Assembly: GCA_000402755.1 (NCBI GenBank)
Contig: AQSD01000002.1
Location: 21,443 to 85,442, forward strand
DNA from: Fidelibacterota bacterium SCGC AAA160-B08
Lineage (GTDB): Bacteria; Fidelibacterota; Marinisomatia; Marinisomatales; Marinisomataceae
Direction: 5' to 3'
Length of the DNA stretch: 64,000 bases
The translations under genes and the position numbers were made by a program. Below are positions 61,863-64,000 of the stretch, in pieces; within the stretch, counting starts at the first letter, position 1; the number at the start of each line of letters is the position of its first letter. The notes below the pieces were generated by a model that did not search any database, had not been told where the DNA came from, and saw only the letters and a list, made by a program, of their open reading frames with translations.

Positions 61863-64000
61863 TCTAGAAAATGTAATAGCTGGACTTTTATTTGTCATAA
61901 CATTTGCTATTTATTTTTCTACTATGGCACCAACAGTGTCTTTCTGGGATACTGGTGAATTTATTGCTACATCTCATATATTAGGAATACCTCATCCTCC
62001 GGGGAGTCCACTATTCTTACTGATTGGTAAGCTCTTCACATTGATTCCAATTAGTTCAGATGTCGCTTTTCGTATGAATATCTTTTCCCCATTGATTAGC
62101 GCTGGAACTATTAGTTTATTATTTTTGATTTGTAATCAGTTTATCCATAGACTTAATAGTAATGATAATGTGAAGTACTTTAAAATGTGGTCTTCAGTTA
62201 TTGCATCACTCACGTTCGCCTTTACCCATAGCCATTGGTTTAACGCCGTTGAAACAGAAGTATATGCATTGAGCAGTTTTATGACAGCTCTAGTAGTATA
62301 TTTAATTTTAATATGGTCTAAGAATAAAGAAAAAGAACACAGTGCAATGTATCTTATGGGAATTGTTTATATAATTGGACTGGCTACTGGAGTGCATTTA
62401 TTAAATCTACTCACAATCCCCTTTATCGGATTAATTATTTATTTTTCCACTTCTAATTTTTCCACTAAAAATTTGATTATTACATTAAGTTTATCGCTGT
62501 TAGCCTTTATTGTTATACAGAACGGTATTATTAAAGGCTTCCCAATTATTGTAGGTAAAATAGGCTTTGAAGGTCTATTGTTGTTTATCGGAGTACTATC
62601 TTATCTTTTATATAGCAGTATTAAAAATAAAAAGACAATTTCTTCACTTATTTATACGTCTTTATTTTTAATTATTATTGGATATTCCACCTATTTGGCA
62701 ATCTTTATTCGTTCAGGACAAAATCCTAATATTGATGAAAATAATCCCGAGACAATAGAAGAAGCTGCTTCTTATTTGAATCGTGATCAATATGGTTCAA
62801 TGTCATTTCTACCAAGAAAATTTAATAATCTTCCGTCAAAAATTTCTATAGTCGGCAGTCCTGAATATCCAGATTTTCAATTTTCCAGCAGACAAGAATA
62901 CCAGTATATGACCCATAATGTTTCTGAGCAAGCAAGCTTTCTGCTCACCTATCAAATTAATAAAATGTATATCAGATATTTTTTATGGCAATTTGCAGGC
63001 AAGGGACCTAGTAATGATTCTTTTGTATCTGATTTTGGAGCATCTTCAAAAGAAGATGGCGTAGATTGGAGAAAATTCGGACTACCCTTAGCGCTCGTAA
63101 TGGGGTTAATAGGTATATATTCTCATTTTAGAAGAAATAAGTATGATGCCTTATCATTGCTTGTATTATTTATTATGACTGGCCTAGCAATTATTTTTTA
63201 TCTAAATCAAGATAGTCCTCAAGCTAGAGAGCGAGATTATTCTTATGTCGCAAGCTTTATGGCATTTTCAATATGGATATCGATAGGTATTTTCACCACA
63301 GTAAATTACATATGTGATACTTTCTTAGAAAAATCTATTAAGCTCAATCAAACTTTTGTTTATTTAATGGCTTCAATGTTTTTAGTATTTATGCCATTGA
63401 GAATGCTCATTGCAAACTATGAAGAGCATGATAGAACTGGTAATTATATTGCTTGGGATATGGCATACAACATGTTACAGACTTGTGAACCTGACGCAAT
63501 TTTATTTACTAATGGTGACAATGACACCTTTCCTGTATGGTATTTACAAGAAGTGGAAAAAATTAGAACAGATGTAATAGTAATCAATCTAAGTTTATTA
63601 AATACTCCATGGTATGTCACCCAAATTAGAGATCGAGACAATTCCTTTATATCTATGAATGATAATGAGATTCAAAATTTAGATTTTAAAAAATGGTCAT
63701 CTAATACTATTTCTATTAATGCTCCTGTAGACGATTTAAATCCTGAAGGCATTATTGAATGGGAATTAAAGCCCACCTATCTTGATGTAGCGTTACGTAT
63801 TCAAGATCTTATGGTTCTTCGAATCATTAAAGATAATAATTGGAATAGGCCAATATATTTTGCGGCCACAGTATCTCCTACTAGCATGCTTAATCTAGAT
63901 GATTACTTTACAATGGAAGGATTAGCATATCGATTAGTAAATAACAAGCTATATCCAATCAATCAAGACAAGATGACTAAAAATTTATTATCAATAGTTG
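61840..64000 (+). CDS. DUF2723 multi-pass membrane protein, incomplete at the window end
   Basis: The reading frame opens at 61840 and is still open at 64000, giving at least 720 residues. It has DUF2723 hallmarks: a first membrane helix, the exposed motif FWDTGEFIATSHILGIPHPPGSP (residues about 34-56, with acidic residues as in O-mannosyltransferase-like proteins), FTHSHWFNAVETEVYALSSF, about a dozen membrane segments, then a soluble region with DAILFTNGDNDTFPVWYLQEVE. The family is typical of Bacteroidota and relatives and is thought to be glycosyltransferase-like (GT-C); a substrate is unknown. The start lies inside the preceding gene in another frame (23-base overlap). Confidence 0.88.
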   Translation, partial: MIQALKNNLENVIAGLLFVITFAIYFSTMAPTVSFWDTGEFIATSHILGIPHPPGSPLFLLIGKLFTLIPISSDVAFRMNIFSPLISAGTISLLFLICNQFIHRLNSNDNVKYFKMWSSVIASLTFAFTHSHWFNAVETEVYALSSFMTALVVYLILIWSKNKEKEHSAMYLMGIVYIIGLATGVHLLNLLTIPFIGLIIYFSTSNFSTKNLIITLSLSLLAFIVIQNGIIKGFPIIVGKIGFEGLLLFIGVLSYLLYSSIKNKKTISSLIYTSLFLIIIGYSTYLAIFIRSGQNPNIDENNPETIEEAASYLNRDQYGSMSFLPRKFNNLPSKISIVGSPEYPDFQFSSRQEYQYMTHNVSEQASFLLTYQINKMYIRYFLWQFAGKGPSNDSFVSDFGASSKEDGVDWRKFGLPLALVMGLIGIYSHFRRNKYDALSLLVLFIMTGLAIIFYLNQDSPQARERDYSYVASFMAFSIWISIGIFTTVNYICDTFLEKSIKLNQTFVYLMASMFLVFMPLRMLIANYEEHDRTGNYIAWDMAYNMLQTCEPDAILFTNGDNDTFPVWYLQEVEKIRTDVIVINLSLLNTPWYVTQIRDRDNSFISMNDNEIQNLDFKKWSSNTISINAPVDDLNPEGIIEWELKPTYLDVALRIQDLMVLRIIKDNNWNRPIYFAATVSPTSMLNLDDYFTMEGLAYRLVNNKLYPINQDKMTKNLLSIV

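Noticed and set aside
1..64000. CRISPR arrays, insertion sequences, integrases, phage or defence genes
   Set aside because: I looked for regular short repeats, transposase motifs and attachment-like repeats and saw none; the only sizeable repeat is the in-gene DUF1844 duplication.

Overview
The window looks like a piece of chromosome from a low-GC, Gram-negative bacterium. Evidence for an outer membrane is a SusC-like TonB-dependent receptor with a carboxypeptidase-regulatory domain, a Wzi-type capsule protein and an SLBB export protein. The gene families (DUF2723, DUF4139, DUF4159, DUF1844, Asp-type YbeY) and the rarity of Shine-Dalgarno sites point to the Bacteroidota/FCB side of the tree. 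A marine Marinimicrobia (SAR406)-like organism is my best guess, by inference only.

Layout. 1-4500: dnaG primase and, convergent to it, a large TonB-dependent receptor, separated by a bidirectional terminator. 4701-38714: a surface polysaccharide locus of about 34 kb. Its blocks are: a minus-strand nonulosonate operon ending in wzi (4701-8713); a plus-strand operon (8853-16817) with an aminotransferase, a dehydratase, a Wza/SLBB-like protein, gpmA, legB, legC and a heptose kinase; a minus-strand operon (16819-23915) that begins with a CAT-anticodon tRNA and runs through a class IV aminotransferase, an acyltransferase, a Gfo/Idh oxidoreductase, CMP-nonulosonate synthetase, an SDR, a sulfotransferase-like protein, a small membrane protein and an M1 peptidase lipoprotein; and two plus-strand blocks (23993-30279 and 30547-38714) with a CysC-like kinase, a nucleotidyltransferase, Wzz, PtmE-like, Wzy, Wzx, a candidate nonulosonate transferase, a ColD-like dehydratase, two GMD paralogues, a GT4, a short UDP-sugar dehydrogenase, gmhA, an initiating phosphoglycosyltransferase, galE and hddA. 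38730-41578: ahcY, metK and a SET-domain protein. 41694-64000: a plus-strand housekeeping series: zinc-ribbon coiled-coil protein, RNase P RNA, fabH, PgpH-type HD protein, ybeY, mazG, cytidylyltransferase, envC-like, holB, metG, tatD, rsmA, rpsU, phosphohexomutase, valS, DUF4139 protein, recG, duplicated DUF1844 protein and a DUF2723 membrane protein that runs off the end.

How the genes work together. PtmE-like, LegB, LegC, NeuD-like, NeuC-like, NeuB-like and NeuA-like proteins together make up what looks like a complete route to a CMP-activated legionaminic-acid-type sugar, split over four transcription units. The protein at 29170-30279 carries the motif set of bacterial sialyltransferases and is the best candidate to transfer that sugar. 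GMD, its paralogue and the His-for-Lys ColD-like enzyme suggest a GDP-linked 3,6-dideoxy sugar. GmhA and two different heptose kinases suggest a heptose. Wzx, Wzy, Wzz, the SLBB protein and Wzi give a Wzy-dependent export system without a visible tyrosine kinase.

No gene-free stretch exceeds 300 bases. The longest are 30280-30546 and 4500-4700, both described below. I saw no CRISPR array, insertion sequence, integrase or prophage genes. I did not find one clearly undescribed system. The strongest leads are the candidate nonulosonate transferase, the kinase/nucleotidyltransferase pair at 23993-24767, the tRNA-led aminotransferase operon, the SET/metK/ahcY cluster and the repeated loss of zinc ligands in essential proteins.
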